Positions 1 to 9,878 are shown, numbered from the stretch's first letter. The stretch: DNA of 64,000 bases from Blastobasis lacticolella (GCA_905147135.1 LR990050.1:13080001-13144000); one strand, 5' to 3'. A program made the numbers and translations. Notes: a model not told the origin generated them from the sequence alone.

Positions 1-500
1 ATTAAGTACAGATAATTATTTCCGTAATTCATTTTAGATGGGTATATTTTCAGCTTTGGCATGTTTCCTGTACTTCTTCCAAAATATTATTCGGGCTATA
101 AGAAACAAATTGGTCCAGACTCGATCTTCTAAATGATAATGCCAATGCAGTGCGCTTGATAACATATACGAAATATTGCCCTAAAAATATTTGCTATTAC
201 AATTTAAGAAGGAGTTTTAAAAATCCTGCTAGCAAGCACGCCATATTATTAGGGGCATACTACTTAGAGTGTAGAAAAATGTGTAACACACAAAGTATTA
301 GCAAAAAAACTCGAATTTATGTAGTAAATAATATACCGACACAGTTTGGGGGCCCGCCTATTAGTTGAGCCCCAACGGCCTTTAGTAGAATGTTTGTAGT
401 TAGTGCCAATATGAATTCTGCAAAAAAAACGTTTAGTTTATGTAAATAAATAGTGCAGTTTTGATGATTAAAAGTAATCAATATTTTACACATCGTAGAT

Positions 501-618
501 GTCATTGTCCATAACACGTTGAAAACACCGGTTCACATCCGATCACCGAAATTAAGCAACGTCGGGCGCGTTCAGTACTTGGATGGGTGACCGCCTGGGA
601 ACACCGCGTGCCGTTGGC
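501..618 (+). rRNA. 5S rRNA, first copy, probably degenerate
   Basis: The last two thirds (about 552-618) are identical to the other 5S genes here, including AAGCAACGTCGGGCGCG and TTGGATGGGTGACCGCC. I count seven differences from the copy at 3899, all in the first 51 bases. The 5' arm of the closing stem reads GTCATTG instead of GCCAACG, which weakens pairing to CGTTGGC at the 3' end. A box A base is also changed (AATTAAGC for AGTTAAGC). No T run follows directly; the first is about 10 bases further on. It may be transcribed poorly or be a pseudogene. Confidence 0.75.
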
Positions 619-797
619 TATTACATTTCTTTTTTACTTCGAGGCGTACTGCGTACTGATGACGGTGTGAAAATGTATCTTATTTCCATACAGAAACAGT
701 ACAATTTCAGTAGAACATATTGCACAGATCCGTTCCGTTCTGTATAAATAAATTTTTGTATTTTGTAAAACTAGTCGACAAAATAAACGACATAGTC

Positions 798-915
798 GCC
801 AACGTCCATACCACGTTGAAAACACCGGTTCTCGTCCGATCACCGAAGTTAAGCAACGTCGGGCGCGTTCAGTACTTGGATGGGTGACCGCCTGGGAACA
901 CCGCGTGGCGTTGGC
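798..915 (+). rRNA. 5S ribosomal RNA gene
   Basis: This encodes the 5S RNA of the large ribosomal subunit, transcribed by RNA polymerase III from an internal promoter. The 118-base sequence starts GCCAACGTCC and ends CGTTGGC, so the terminal stem closes perfectly. The internal control elements AGTTAAGCAACG (box A) and GGATGGGTGACCGCCTGGG (box C) are intact. A run of five Ts directly after the gene is a typical Pol III terminator. It differs from the copy at 3899 by one base (GTGGCG for GTGCCG near the 3' end). It looks functional. Confidence 0.93.
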
Positions 916-1682
916 TTTTTGTTAGTCTGATAACTTTACTTCAGCTTGGTAGTAGTATATTTTTTGCTCTGATTTTCAGCTGTATTTTCAACTCACCCAG
1001 CGCGGTACTTGCATAGCGCGTATTATTTACCGCGTATATGGAGGCTGTGAAATGATGTTCCTGATGAAATCTTTCCTCTGCGGTACAACTTAGGGTTACT
1101 AAAAAATCGTACAGGTAGGCTGCGCACCCACCCCTCTTGGGTTGTAGATATCCAGGATCATCGTTTCCCTCAGGTGGACTGTCTGACCGTGTGCCTCTCT
1201 AGGCAATGAAAAAAACCCTTTGAAATATTAGATTTAATTTAATTTTCATTAATAACTATGCCCACTTTGTTGCTTGACAGTTGCTAATAGGACCACATAG
1301 GATTATACAGTAGGACTGCCAACTCATAGTAGGTTAAAAGATCTATATTAGGTACTTATTCAACAAATTACTTTTAGATCAAACTGTTTTTCAAGATCTC
1401 ACGCTTTTCCAGAAGTATCGATAGCATTCTCGCCTCTAATGTCCATTTTGGTCAAATGGTGAGTAAAATATGTAAACTTAGAAATATAATAGAAAAGCAT
1501 TTATCTGGTAGGTACTCCATGCACACACATCAACGTATATAAATAAATAAATACATCTTTGCTTTACAAAAAATACCAATTAAAACATAAGTGTGCTGCA
1601 GCAGCAACACAAAAGGGTCATGTCTTAGCACAGTGTCACCGTAAAGGTCAACACACTGATTTTCAGTCAAAACCCAGGTAAA

Positions 1683-1800
1683 ATTCAAAATTCAAAATTT
1701 CTTATTGATTAGGACATTAAATATCTCTTTCAATCGTCAAAAAGGAGGGGGATGGGAAAGTAGGAAGGAAACACACAGTGACACGCTGACCGCCCTATGG
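1683..1800 (-). mobile_element. 3' end of a non-LTR retrotransposon, family shared with 44268-44395
   Basis: On the minus strand this ends in tandem TTTTGAATT-type units after an AATAAG-like signal, as in LINE 3' tails. The body (TTAGGACATTAAATATCTC, an AGGAGGGGG run, GGAAACACACAGTGACA) matches 44268-44395 closely, which shows it is dispersed. No reverse transcriptase is left. The clade cannot be assigned from the tail alone. Confidence 0.5.
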
Positions 1801-2159
1801 CCGTAGATAAACGTATCCCTCGCCAACCACGACCGAACCGTGCTCGACAATGCCAGGCAGAGCCGGAACGCTATATTATATAGCGTAGTATAGGTAGTAC
1901 GCGGCACCCAATAAACAAACTTTTCAAATCTGTATCTAGCGTGTAAAGTGATACATGAGTGTTACATGTTCCATATCTTCAGTTATCTAGTTATGTTTTT
2001 TATCAAAATATCACATGGAACGACATAGCATCATGGCGGCTGTGCGGTGCGGTGGCCGGCTGAATAGAATACTTGTAGCACAAACCCCTTTGGTTAATGA
2101 GTGTTGTAGAGGCAGCTTATCTCTTTATTAGAGCTTTCACCGTATGACTATATATTTTA

Positions 2160-2338
2160 TATGCTACGACAAACGACCAGACATCCCGCCGGTTGGTAAG
2201 CGGCAACTGTTACCCGCATCATCTACGATTCATACATTTAGGTTGCAAGCAACAAAAATGCAGAACCGCGGTGCGTTACTCACTTAAGATGAAATGCCTC
2301 ATACCCTGCATGTAATTGCGCTGGCTACCTTATCTTTT
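2160..2338 (-). mobile_element. SINE-like repeat, second family
   Basis: Its reverse complement matches 7704-7876 over about 170 bp: both run from GGTAGCCAGCGCAATTAC through TGCATTTTTGTTGCTTGCAA to a 'GCTTACCA..CGGGATGTCTG' end. A third, diverged copy is at 61870-61960. The two copies in opposite orientation, one of them in a transporter intron, show it is a dispersed short repeat. No coding capacity. Its tRNA or other origin is not clear. Confidence 0.6.
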
Positions 2339-2372
2339 AAACCGGAACACACCATTACGAGATATATTTTCA

Positions 2373-2460
2373 GCACTGCGATCTCTTAACCCGTTTTCCA
2401 AGATTGAAGATTATAGCAAAAACCTCTAAGACTAAATAGTGGACTGTTATGGCTGTTGAT
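2373..2460 (+). mobile_element. LINE 3' tail fragment, same family as 56353-56469
   Basis: Starts GCACTGCGATCTC and ends TAGTGGACTGTTATGGCTG, parallel to 56353-56469, which ends CAGTGGACTGTTACGGGCTG followed by TGATGATGA. This arrangement is typical of 3' ends of RTE-like retrotransposons in Lepidoptera. Heavily mutated. Confidence 0.4.
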
Positions 2461-2851
2461 TGCAATATTATGGTAGTATATATAGCACACTATCCACTTT
2501 TCGTATAGTCAAAATATATATATGGCTACACAAGGGCTGTAAGCGAACCCACGTTCCGTCTACCACTTAATCATTTTCATTTTGCTGCGAGGGACGTGGT
2601 CGAACGTCCAACAAAGGTCGGTTAGAATATCAGAAAAATAAAAACAGTAATTAAAGAAAATTATTTGCTACCAGAGTAAAATATATTTACGGAACGATAA
2701 TTTATTAATAATATTTAGGCTGTCCCAACGAAATATTTAAACAGCCAAAAATTAAAAAAAAGTCATTTGCATCGCTGTCCAAGGGGATATTGGACCTTGT
2801 ATAGTGCCCAGAAAGCTGACTGTGTTGCCTCGTTACTAAATTTAAAAAAAA

Positions 2852-3150
2852 TCATCTTTGCGTTAATGTCCCGGTTGTGCTCTCGCGCACGAGGGCTCGG
2901 GGTCAGCCTTGACCATGATCCAGAATTTGGCAGATCAGGTAATTACAGTGTAGCTGCCATAAGACATCCGTGACCCTGCTGCCAGGGGAGCCTGACCAGA
3001 TTGAATCATGGTTACACATTCTGTCGCCTGAATGTGCAGGTTTCATCACGATGTTTTCTCTCACCTTAAGAGCATCGGTTTGCGTTCAACTAACGTACAT
3101 AACTGTGAATAGAGTTATTGGTACACGGCCGCAGCGGGATTCAAAACCGA
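2852..3150 (-). mobile_element. tRNA-derived SINE, copy 1, lacking most of the tRNA head
   Basis: Shares the family body: CGTTAATGTCCCGGTTGTGC, CCTTGACCATGATCCAG, TTTCATCACGATGTTTTC and a 'CACGGCCGCAGCGGGATTC' block leading to the tRNA B box. It breaks off inside the B box region at about 3150, immediately before right copy B of the 5S duplication begins. The SINE is read on the minus strand (head at the right). Confidence 0.85.
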
Positions 3151-3288
3151 ACTGAATAAATTACGGAGAATTATTTCCGTAATCATTCCGTAATAACATT
3201 GGCGATAGGTATATTTTCTCCAAAGTATTAGTCCCCGGCCATGCTTTAGCGTGTTTCCTATACTTCTCCCAAAATCTTATTCGAGCCA

Positions 3289-3485
3289 TCACTACATAGT
3301 ATAAAACAAAGTCGCTTTCTCTCTCCCTATGTCCCTTTGTATGCTTAAATCTTTGAAACTACGCAACGGATTTTGATGCGGTTTTTTTTAATAGATAGAG
3401 TGATTCAAGAGGAAGGTTTATAAGCAAGAAAAATGGATAGGGGTATAGTAGGTGTACGTGAACGAAGTCACGCCGGGTCCACTAG
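3289..3485 (+). mobile_element. Non-autonomous Helitron-like element
   Basis: The 197-bp insertion begins TC and ends CTAG, lies between a host A (3288) and a host T (3486), and makes no target duplication, which are the Helitron hallmarks. Copy A of the duplication keeps the uninterrupted A-T site at 98-99. A short hairpin (CGTGA, loop ACGAAG, TCACG; 3457-3472) stands nine bases before CTAG. The element has no coding capacity and would depend on a Rep/helicase element elsewhere. Related copies or ends occur at 20053-20412 and 56112-56175, and possibly 31365-31556 and 54590-54724. Confidence 0.75.
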
Positions 3486-3898
3486 TTAGAAATAAATTGG
3501 TTCAGACTTGATGTTCTCATGTGATATGCCAATGCAGTACGCCTGATAACACAGACGAAATATCACTCTAAAAATATTTGCTAATCATATTTAAGAAGGC
3601 GTTTTAATAATAATGCTTCAAGTGCGCACGATATAATACTTAGGGGCATACTAGGTACTTAGAGTGTAGAAAAATGAGTCATTTACGGAGTATTAGCAAA
3701 ATAAACTCGAATTTATGTAGTAAATAATATACCGTCACGGTTTGGGGGCCCGCCCATTAGTTGAGCCCCAACGGCCTTTAGTAGAATGTTTGTACTCAGT
3801 GCCAATCTGAATTCTGCAAAATAAATTTTGTTTATGTAAATAAATAGTAAGTACAGTTTTGATGATTAAAAGTAATCAATAATTTACATATTGTAGAT

Positions 3899-4016
3899 GC
3901 CAACGTCCATACCACGTTGAAAACACCGGTTCTCGTCCGATCACCGAAGTTAAGCAACGTCGGGCGCGTTCAGTACTTGGATGGGTGACCGCCTGGGAAC
4001 ACCGCGTGCCGTTGGC
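3899..4016 (+). rRNA. 5S ribosomal RNA gene
   Basis: A 118-base 5S rRNA with perfect terminal stem (GCCAACG with CGTTGGC), intact box A (AGTTAAGCAACG) and box C (GGATGGGTGACCGCC), followed by T runs that serve as Pol III terminators. It is the single 5S gene of copy B of the tandem duplication. It is near-identical to the gene at 798 and is likely functional. Insect 5S genes are transcribed from internal control regions, so the divergent flanks need not matter. Confidence 0.94.
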
Positions 4017-4724
4017 TTTTTGCTTTTTTTATTTGATTTAGTATCTAGTCTGATAACTTTAGCTTTGTTGTAGTATATTTTGTACTCTACTATAGCGCGG
4101 TACATGGACGATGTGTAATTATCTTCTCGAAATCTTTCTTCTGCGCTACAACTTGGGGTTCCTTAAAAAGCATACCTACAGGTAGGCTGCAGATCCGCCC
4201 CTCTTGGGTTGTAGATGTCCTGGTCGACGGTGATCCTTTCCGTCAGGTGGACTGTCTGACCGTGTGCCTCCTTGCGCAATAAAAAAAGACACTTATAAAT
4301 CAAATTGTATTAGATTTTATTTTCATTAATAACAACTAGCCCGTTTTGTTGCTTGGCAGTTGCTACTGGGACCACAGAGGACTAATATATACAGTAGAAC
4401 TGTCCACTCTTTGTGGGTTAAAAAATCTATTTAAGTACTATAAGAATTTACTTTTAGTTAAAACTATTTTTCAAGATCTCACACTTTTCCTAAATTTCGA
4501 TACCATAGAAGTGGTAAGTAAAACATAGAAACTTCCGGACATGGCAGTATACTTCGTTACATGGCTCTTTTTTTGTTAAAAATAAATACGGATATTGAAT
4601 ATCAAAGGTGAAGGGCTCGACTATCCGAAGCGCTGTCGTTACTTTTTAACATAACCAGATTTATACTGCTGGAATGTTTGAATGTAGGCAAAGCACGTTG
4701 GTAAAGTTCTCATTTCAAGTCAGT

Positions 4725-4765
4725 TATATTAAAGACTTCCCGTTGGGAGAATTAATAAAGTCAGT
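4725..4765 (+). promoter_or_regulatory. Candidate core promoter for transporter exon 1a
   Basis: A TATATTAA stretch (4725-4732) is followed by TCAGTG (4761-4766), the arthropod initiator motif, 25 bases before the exon 1a ATG. The spacing (about 38 bases) is longer than the usual 30. The words around the initiator (AGTGCAGTGTGGT) recur as AGTGCAGTGTAGT just upstream of exon 1b, which suggests both leaders derive from one duplicated start region. Confidence 0.35.
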
Positions 4766-4789
4766 GCAGTGTGGTAAGATTTGAAAAGA

Positions 4790-4921
4790 ATGACTGACGT
4801 AGAGGCCATTGTGATTGACAATCTAAACAAACCAACTTTAGAGAGTAGTGGAGTCTTAGGTGGAGTAGATAAAAATGATTGTGATAAATTTTCTGAAGAA
4901 AACAAATTTTACCGACGGCAG
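4790..4921 (+). CDS. Sugar transporter, alternative first coding exon 1a
   Basis: Encodes a 44-residue hydrophilic N-terminal cytosolic tail that begins MTDVEAIVID and ends KFYRRQ. It stops at a CAG followed by the splice donor GTAAGT (4922-4927) in phase 0, the same phase and the same terminal Arg-Gln as exon 1b at 6219-6335, which ends SAFRRQ. Both can be joined in frame to exon 2 at 8062, which starts FIIAFG. I chose the ATG at 4790 because the frame's earlier in-frame start codon is only TTG. This exon would give a 503-residue isoform. The two exons could be driven by separate promoters (alternative transcription start sites). Alternatively, exon 1a could be left over from a partial gene duplication. 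Transcript data would decide; the intact donor and open frame favour use. Confidence 0.7.
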
Positions 4922-6218
4922 GTAAGTCTTAACAGTCGCTGTAATACAAAAACGAGACCTCGTCAAATAAAATTATATACAGTACTCGAATGAGTGTAAT
5001 AGATAATTAGAAATATGTACGAGTAGGCACCTTTTTTGTTACATACTTATGTTGACCGCTATGGGCATCTTCGCAGGCGTTTTAACTTTGACTTTTAATC
5101 GCATCAGCAATTCTAAGAACTTTTTTATACCTGTGTAAATCTATCCATACTCCATCTTTAAGGCAGCATCGTCACTACCACAAGGTGAGATGATGGTCAA
5201 ATCCCTGAGTAGTTCGTATGAAAAGATATCAATTCTAAAATAAAGTAAAGTAAACACGTTTATTCCACTTTCGATACACGGTACAACATTCAAAAATATT
5301 CACAGAAAAAAAAAGTGGAACAGCGAAATAAATCAACGGAAAAAAAGATACTCTAACTTCGTTACCTGTGCCATGTGGATAGTGCTATGGGGCCACAGTC
5401 AGCATATGCTACGACAGTCGCCGTGACGCTGGTTTTCAGTGGGCCCCCTTTCAAATCCCCAGAGGTTCTATAGTTACAAAATTTGTGTAAAATAGATTTT
5501 TCGATCAACAATACACAACCGATCGAAGGGTTCGGTACTATTTTACTTTGCGGGAACCATGCGGCTCTTTTTCCTACACCTCGTTTTATAGAAATGTTGC
5601 CGAGTTAAGTCTTCTTGCCACACACTTTAAACTGAAAAATCGTGATATACTAAAAATGTTATACTAAGCTACCTAATTCAATTTGACGCCGGGTTTAGTT
5701 ACTGCCATAAATTATTTTGGAGTAAAGTTAGTCTTTAACTAAACCTTATTTAATAATACCCACTACGGATAGAGTTAACAGAGGATATCATGTCTAATTA
5801 CATTTTAACATATTTCTGATAGTCCACAGTGATTTTTTATTAGTTTATAAATTCTTCTGATCGAGTCGATGGACTAAACTCTGACTTACACTTTATTCGC
5901 CCACGAATATATAAATAAAGTATATAAATCACGCTATGGATAACTAGATCATTAAATACACAATTGCTATCGATTAGAGCGCCAATTAAAACAGGACGAA
6001 TCGATTAATATGCTGAATGAAAGTTAAAACAATAGGAGTTTCTGAATCATTGAGTAACAAAGATTAAAGCAAACAAAACCAATGATGGAATCATAGTTTT
6101 GCTTGTACTTAAAGACGCTCTCGCGTGCAATCGACATGATAAGATAGTGCCCATGTGACGTATTCGATATCACTTTGTTGGCACTCAGACTTGGACAGTG
6201 CAGTGTAGTCCCTCAGCC
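4922..6218 (+). other. Intron / upstream region between alternative first exons
   Basis: No further exon is seen. A LINE 3' tail in minus orientation lies at about 5227-5330 (AAAGTAAAGTAAAC units followed by TTTATTCCACTTTCG). The rest is unique AT-rich DNA. The last 100 bases before 6219 would hold the exon 1b promoter; a TCAGAC initiator-like word lies at 6185 and no clear TATA box. Confidence 0.5.
5227..5330 (-). mobile_element. LINE 3' tail remnant
   Basis: A short tandem tail (AAAGTAAAGTAAAC) followed by TTTATTCCACTTTCGATACAC reads on the minus strand as a polyadenylation-like end with a repeated tail, as in other minus-strand LINE tails of this window. No coding part remains. Confidence 0.35.
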
Positions 6219-6335
6219 ATGGCCCACGACAGAGATCCGGCGTTGGAGAAAATAAACATCGAGAAAAATGAGAAACAAAACGGTTGCAGTGAAAAGATAG
6301 AGCCTTGCGATGATAGTTCAGCGTTTCGGAGACAG
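6219..6335 (+). CDS. Sugar transporter, alternative first coding exon 1b
   Basis: The ATG at 6219 (context CAGCCATGG, good Kozak match with G at +4) opens a 39-residue charged, Lys/Glu/Asp-rich cytosolic N-terminus beginning MAHDRDPALE. It ends AFRRQ at a CAG followed by the donor GTGTGTGA. Phase 0 fits exon 2 at 8062. With exons 2 and 3 it gives a 498-residue protein, the usual size for insect trehalose and sugar transporters. It is closer to exon 2 than exon 1a. The leader AGTGCAGTGTAGT is shared with exon 1a, as is the terminal Arg-Gln, consistent with an old first-exon duplication. Confidence 0.85.
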
Positions 6336-7004
6336 GTGTGTGATGTGTTATAGCTCAAAATAAAATGTTAAATTTTGTGATGTAGGTTTGTTTTGATTTG
6401 GTATGTACATAGACATAATTAATAATTTTAATTATGATTTTAGCCGTGTGAATTTTAAATGAATATTAAGTATTTATTTACGTGCTGATTCCTGTCATTA
6501 ATATTTAAGAATGTATGCAATAGAAAGTGCAGTAGATGACTTTTTGGGTGGTTGATACATAAATTAAAAGAAAAATCGTAACCACGGGTAATTTATGATC
6601 CATAGAGTTATCTGGAGAGTTTTACGTACTTTTACAGTGTTAAAGTAGAAATAACAACAAAATAAAAATAAATGAAAATTAGGGCTCAAATAAACTTCAC
6701 CAAGATTAAGGAAAGTGAGCTACCATAGGTTTACGTTACTCTGATGCCACTCAACATAACACGAGTAAATTAAATTTATAATCATTAGTGAATATTCATA
6801 ATCTTTCTCCGGATTTTGCCATTTTTTATTTGCAGTCTGCTCTCTCCATCGCCTTCGTGACTCACATTTTATATAAATGTGAATTAATAAATAACTGTTT
6901 AAATTATTGGACACACGAAAAATAAATTAAAACTTAAAATCAAATCAGTTTCTCGTTTCTCTTCACTGTACCGGGAATTTACGTACTTTAAAATATGAAG
7001 ACAA

Positions 7005-7041
7005 ATAGTAGTAGTAGTAGTAGAATAGTAGTAATAGTAGT
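7005..7041 (+). repeat. TAG/GTA trinucleotide microsatellite
   Basis: Imperfect tandem TAG units interrupted by AATAG and TAA, inside transporter intron 1. A second short array, CTTT-type, lies at 7213-7232. Confidence 0.85.
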
Positions 7042-7703
7042 TGCGCCTCACAGTACATGCTGAGTGGGTACCATTTACGCTGGCCGCCGCGGCATCGACA
7101 GTGTCATGGGAGGCTACATATTGTCTTAATTAAGATATTTTAAATGTTAATGTGTCCGTTGTCTGTAATTGTAACTGTTATTGTGTCGTGGTGTGCTATG
7201 TGTAATACATGTCTTTTCTTTCTTTCTTTCTTAGTCCAGTTTGGGAATTTTATAACTTGGAATGATTATTAGATAACGCCATACGGACAATAATCTCAAA
7301 AATTATAAATTATGATCTAAAACACGCGCGTCGTTCTAAGCATCATATGATAGGTATTTTCTAGGTATGGAATCATGAATGAAAAATCATGAAGGAATGG
7401 ACATTGTCTAGGTATGGAATCGGAGCACGTAAAATTTCCAGTGTTTTGTTTGTGTTCCGACTTTTTAACATCTCTCCATAACACTACAAAACCTAAACTT
7501 CAAAATCATATGACCACACCAAAATTTTAGTAACAGTCCATGCTGCCCAGATAAGTATATAACCGAGTGAGATACAGTCTCCGGTTCTGACGAGCAACTT
7601 TGCAAGAAATTTCAAAAATATTGATTGTTAAACTCTTCGGCTAATGTTTTGAATCAAGAAAATTGAGATTAAAGTTTTATATTCAAATTCTTTTTAATCA
7701 ATA

Positions 7704-7876
7704 AGGTAGCCAGCGCAATTACGGGCATGAGGCATTTGAGCTTAGTCCTCACAGTGGCAACGCACCTCCGGATCTGCATTTTTGTTGCTTGCAACCTAAA
7801 TGGATGAATCGTAGATGTGATGGGCGAAAGTTACCTACCGCTTACCATCAGGTGGGCTGTCTGCTCGTTTGTTATT
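7704..7876 (+). mobile_element. SINE-like repeat, second family, in transporter intron
   Basis: Matches the reverse complement of 2160-2338 over its whole length, with shared GGTAGCCAGCGCAATTAC, TGCATTTTTGTTGCTTGCAA and ATGAATCGTAGATG. It is followed by a TTATTGAGAAGTATAAAAA A-rich end, which suggests retroposition in the plus direction. Confidence 0.6.
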
Positions 7877-8061
7877 GAGAAGTATAAAAAAAAACAATAA
7901 AAAAATCTGTAACTCAAACATCTCTCAAATCGTTGCCTTTGAAGGGGATGGTACAAGTTTTTGCTTTTGTCCTAAGAAAGTCGTATTTTCTAATTTCGGA
8001 AGTACCAACCTAGAGATTTAGGTGACAAATTAAAAACAACACCTACGCTTTTTCATTGCAG

Positions 8062-8194
8062 TTCATAATCGCCTTTGGTACTTTCATGCTGACATTGGGC
8101 GCCGGCACTGTAGCAGGCTTCTCAGCTATACTCATACCGCAGTTGAAAGAAACTGGAAAAGATGAATACTCCACAGAAATGGTGTCATGGGTCG
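8062..8194 (+). CDS. Sugar transporter, exon 2 (first transmembrane helix)
   Basis: Flanked by an acceptor TTGCAG (ending 8061) and a donor GTAAGG (8195). The 133 bases encode 44 residues plus the first base of a split Ala codon. The segment FIIAFGTFMLTLGAGTVAGF is the first transmembrane helix, followed by an external loop ending MVSWV. The phase (0 in, 1 out) agrees with both first exons and with exon 3 at 8541. Reading on into the intron gives only a short tail, so the donor is real. Confidence 0.88.
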
Positions 8195-8540
8195 GTAAGG
8201 GGAATATTTTTATTTTTCATGTTTTAATACGGTATGGAAGTCGAATCAGGAAACATTAAATTAACCCGTAGTAACAACTCACAACTGATTTCGAATGCAA
8301 ACTCCACGCTCACAAAATGAAAATGCAAATGAAAATGAAGAAAGGTTGGGAAGCAAGCCCCTCTGAATCCGGCATTGATTATGATGAATAACACATAACT
8401 GACAATAATATTATATCTCAGTCAAAGTCGCTCAAAGTTTATTTTCAATATCAACACACTAGTGGTGCTGCTAAGCAAAATGTCAAAATGGATGGGGGTC
8501 ACCCAATCCATTGTCTAATGTGGCCGTTTATTATTTTCAG

Positions 8541-9787
8541 CGGCAATGGCTTCATTTGCGTTGTTCTTTGGCAACTTATTATCCGGATACTTGATGGAGC
8601 GCTACGGGAGACGAAAATCGCAACTCATGATGTCATTCTTCTTCACGTTGGGATGGGTAATCATCGCATACGCTTGGAACGTGTATGTAATCTTAATCGG
8701 TAGATTCATTACCGGGTTTTGCCAAGGTTGGCTGGGGCCACTTGGCCCAGTCTTCGTAGGCGAAATCAGCACCCCAGCCTACAGAGGATTCTTTTTGGCA
8801 TCACTCTCCTTGGCTATTGCAGTCGGAATTCTGATGTCGCATATATATGGGACGATCTTACATTGGTCTTACGCATCGATACTATGCGGACTGTTTCCAC
8901 TCATTGGAGGTTCGATAATATACTATGCACAGGAATCGCCGTCGTGGCTGGCGACCCAGAACCGTATAGATGAATGCATTACGTCGTTCCGATGGTACAG
9001 AGGCTCGAATTTAGAGACGAAACAGGAGTTGGACAAAATGATTGCCGAGCAATCCAAAAGAGACACCACAGGTAGCAAGTGGAAAATGTTAAAAACAAAC
9101 ATAAAGAAGCCCGAGTTCTGGAAGCCGTTGTCTATAATGACGATCTTCTTCATAATGACTCAACTGTCAGGAACTAACGTACTGAGTGCGTATACAACGG
9201 AGATGATGGAAGAGCTTATCGGCAGTAAAAAACATTCATATGCCGCTATGTTGAGTATTGACGTTTTGAGATGTTTGTCATTATGCGTCGCTTGCATGTT
9301 ATTAAAAAAGAGAGGACGTCGTCCAATGGCGATGATCAGTGGAATTTTGACCTCTCTCACTATGATAGCATTGTCTATATACTTGTTTTCGGTAGACAGG
9401 CACAACGTGTCACCGCTAATAAGCTTAGGGTTGATAACAACATACATTATAGTTTCAAATATGGGTGTGGTTCCCTTACCATGGAATATGGTTGGGGAAT
9501 TATTTGCTACAGAAACTCGAGGATTAGGGTCGGGCATAAGCGTCATGACGACGTCGATAGCTTACTTCTTTACGATCAAAACAGCCCCCGGCATGTTCAA
9601 AACTATAGGCCATGATGGAACGTATTTATTTTATGGCCTTTCAACTTTGCTTGGCACGATATTTCTGTATGTCTTCCTGCCGGAAACGAAAGGTAAGACT
9701 TTGTTGAACATAGAGGAGTACTTTCGATACGGCAAGAGGGGGAAGACGAAAGACTCGTTGAAGGACGAGTGTGAACCGTGTGTATAA
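8541..9787 (+). CDS. Facilitated trehalose/sugar transporter (Tret1-like), last exon
   Basis: This exon encodes the main body of an MFS sugar porter that moves trehalose or a related sugar across the plasma membrane down its gradient. It follows acceptor TTTTCAG and ends at TAA (9785-9787). Numbering the 498-residue isoform, ERYGRRKS (about 103-110) is the MFS loop 2-3 motif, VGEIS (156-160) the loop 4-5 motif, and ESPSW (215-219) the sugar-porter motif. QLSGTNV is the helix 7 sugar-contact region, PLPWNMVGE the helix 10 motif, and PETKGKT (464-470) the C-terminal family signature. About eleven hydrophobic helices follow the one in exon 2, making 12. The usual Pro before ESP is Gln here. The family assignment is firm. 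Trehalose as substrate is inferred from similarity to insect Tret1-like proteins; glucose or another sugar is possible. Confidence 0.93.
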
Positions 9788-9878
9788 TAATTTCACTGTC
9801 GTGACGAAGATAAGATAGCCTTTGTGCAGCATTGTAGACTGTATTATAACTCTTAAGTATCTTGATAATTATAAATTA

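Larger units (their letters stand above)
1..1480 (+). repeat. Left copy (A) of a tandem duplication carrying 5S rRNA genes
   Basis: The sequence before the first 5S gene (from base 1 or earlier to about 500) and the sequence after the second 5S gene (916-1480) reappear in the same order at 3155-3898 and 4017-4535. Shared landmarks include a block with GGGGGCCCGCC and GTTGAGCCCCAACGG (about 349-380, and 3744-3772 in copy B), and CTCTTGGGTTGTAGAT after the gene. Copy A holds two 5S genes separated by about 180 bp, whereas copy B holds one. The left boundary lies outside the window or close to its edge. The many substitutions and small gaps between copies suggest the duplication is not recent. 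Confidence 0.8.
1481..2851. other. Gene-free spacer between 5S duplication copies
   Basis: No coding sequence is recognised. The stretch holds a LINE 3' remnant near 1683, a SINE-like copy at 2160-2338, a LINE tail at 2373-2460 and AT-rich DNA with TATA-type dinucleotide runs near 2510-2525. Confidence 0.6.
3155..4535 (+). repeat. Right copy (B) of the 5S-bearing tandem duplication
   Basis: Matches copy A in the order left flank, 5S gene, right flank. It has one 5S gene and no equivalent of the 620-797 spacer. It also carries a 197-bp insertion (3289-3485) absent from copy A. The match to copy A continues past 4500 to about 4535. Confidence 0.8.
6336..8061 (+). other. Intron 1 of the sugar transporter gene
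   Basis: About 1.7 kb between exon 1b and exon 2. It contains a TAG-repeat microsatellite (7005-7041), a CTTT run (7213-7232) and a SINE-like repeat (7704-7876). It ends in a clean acceptor, TTTTTCATTGCAG, at 8061. Confidence 0.75.
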
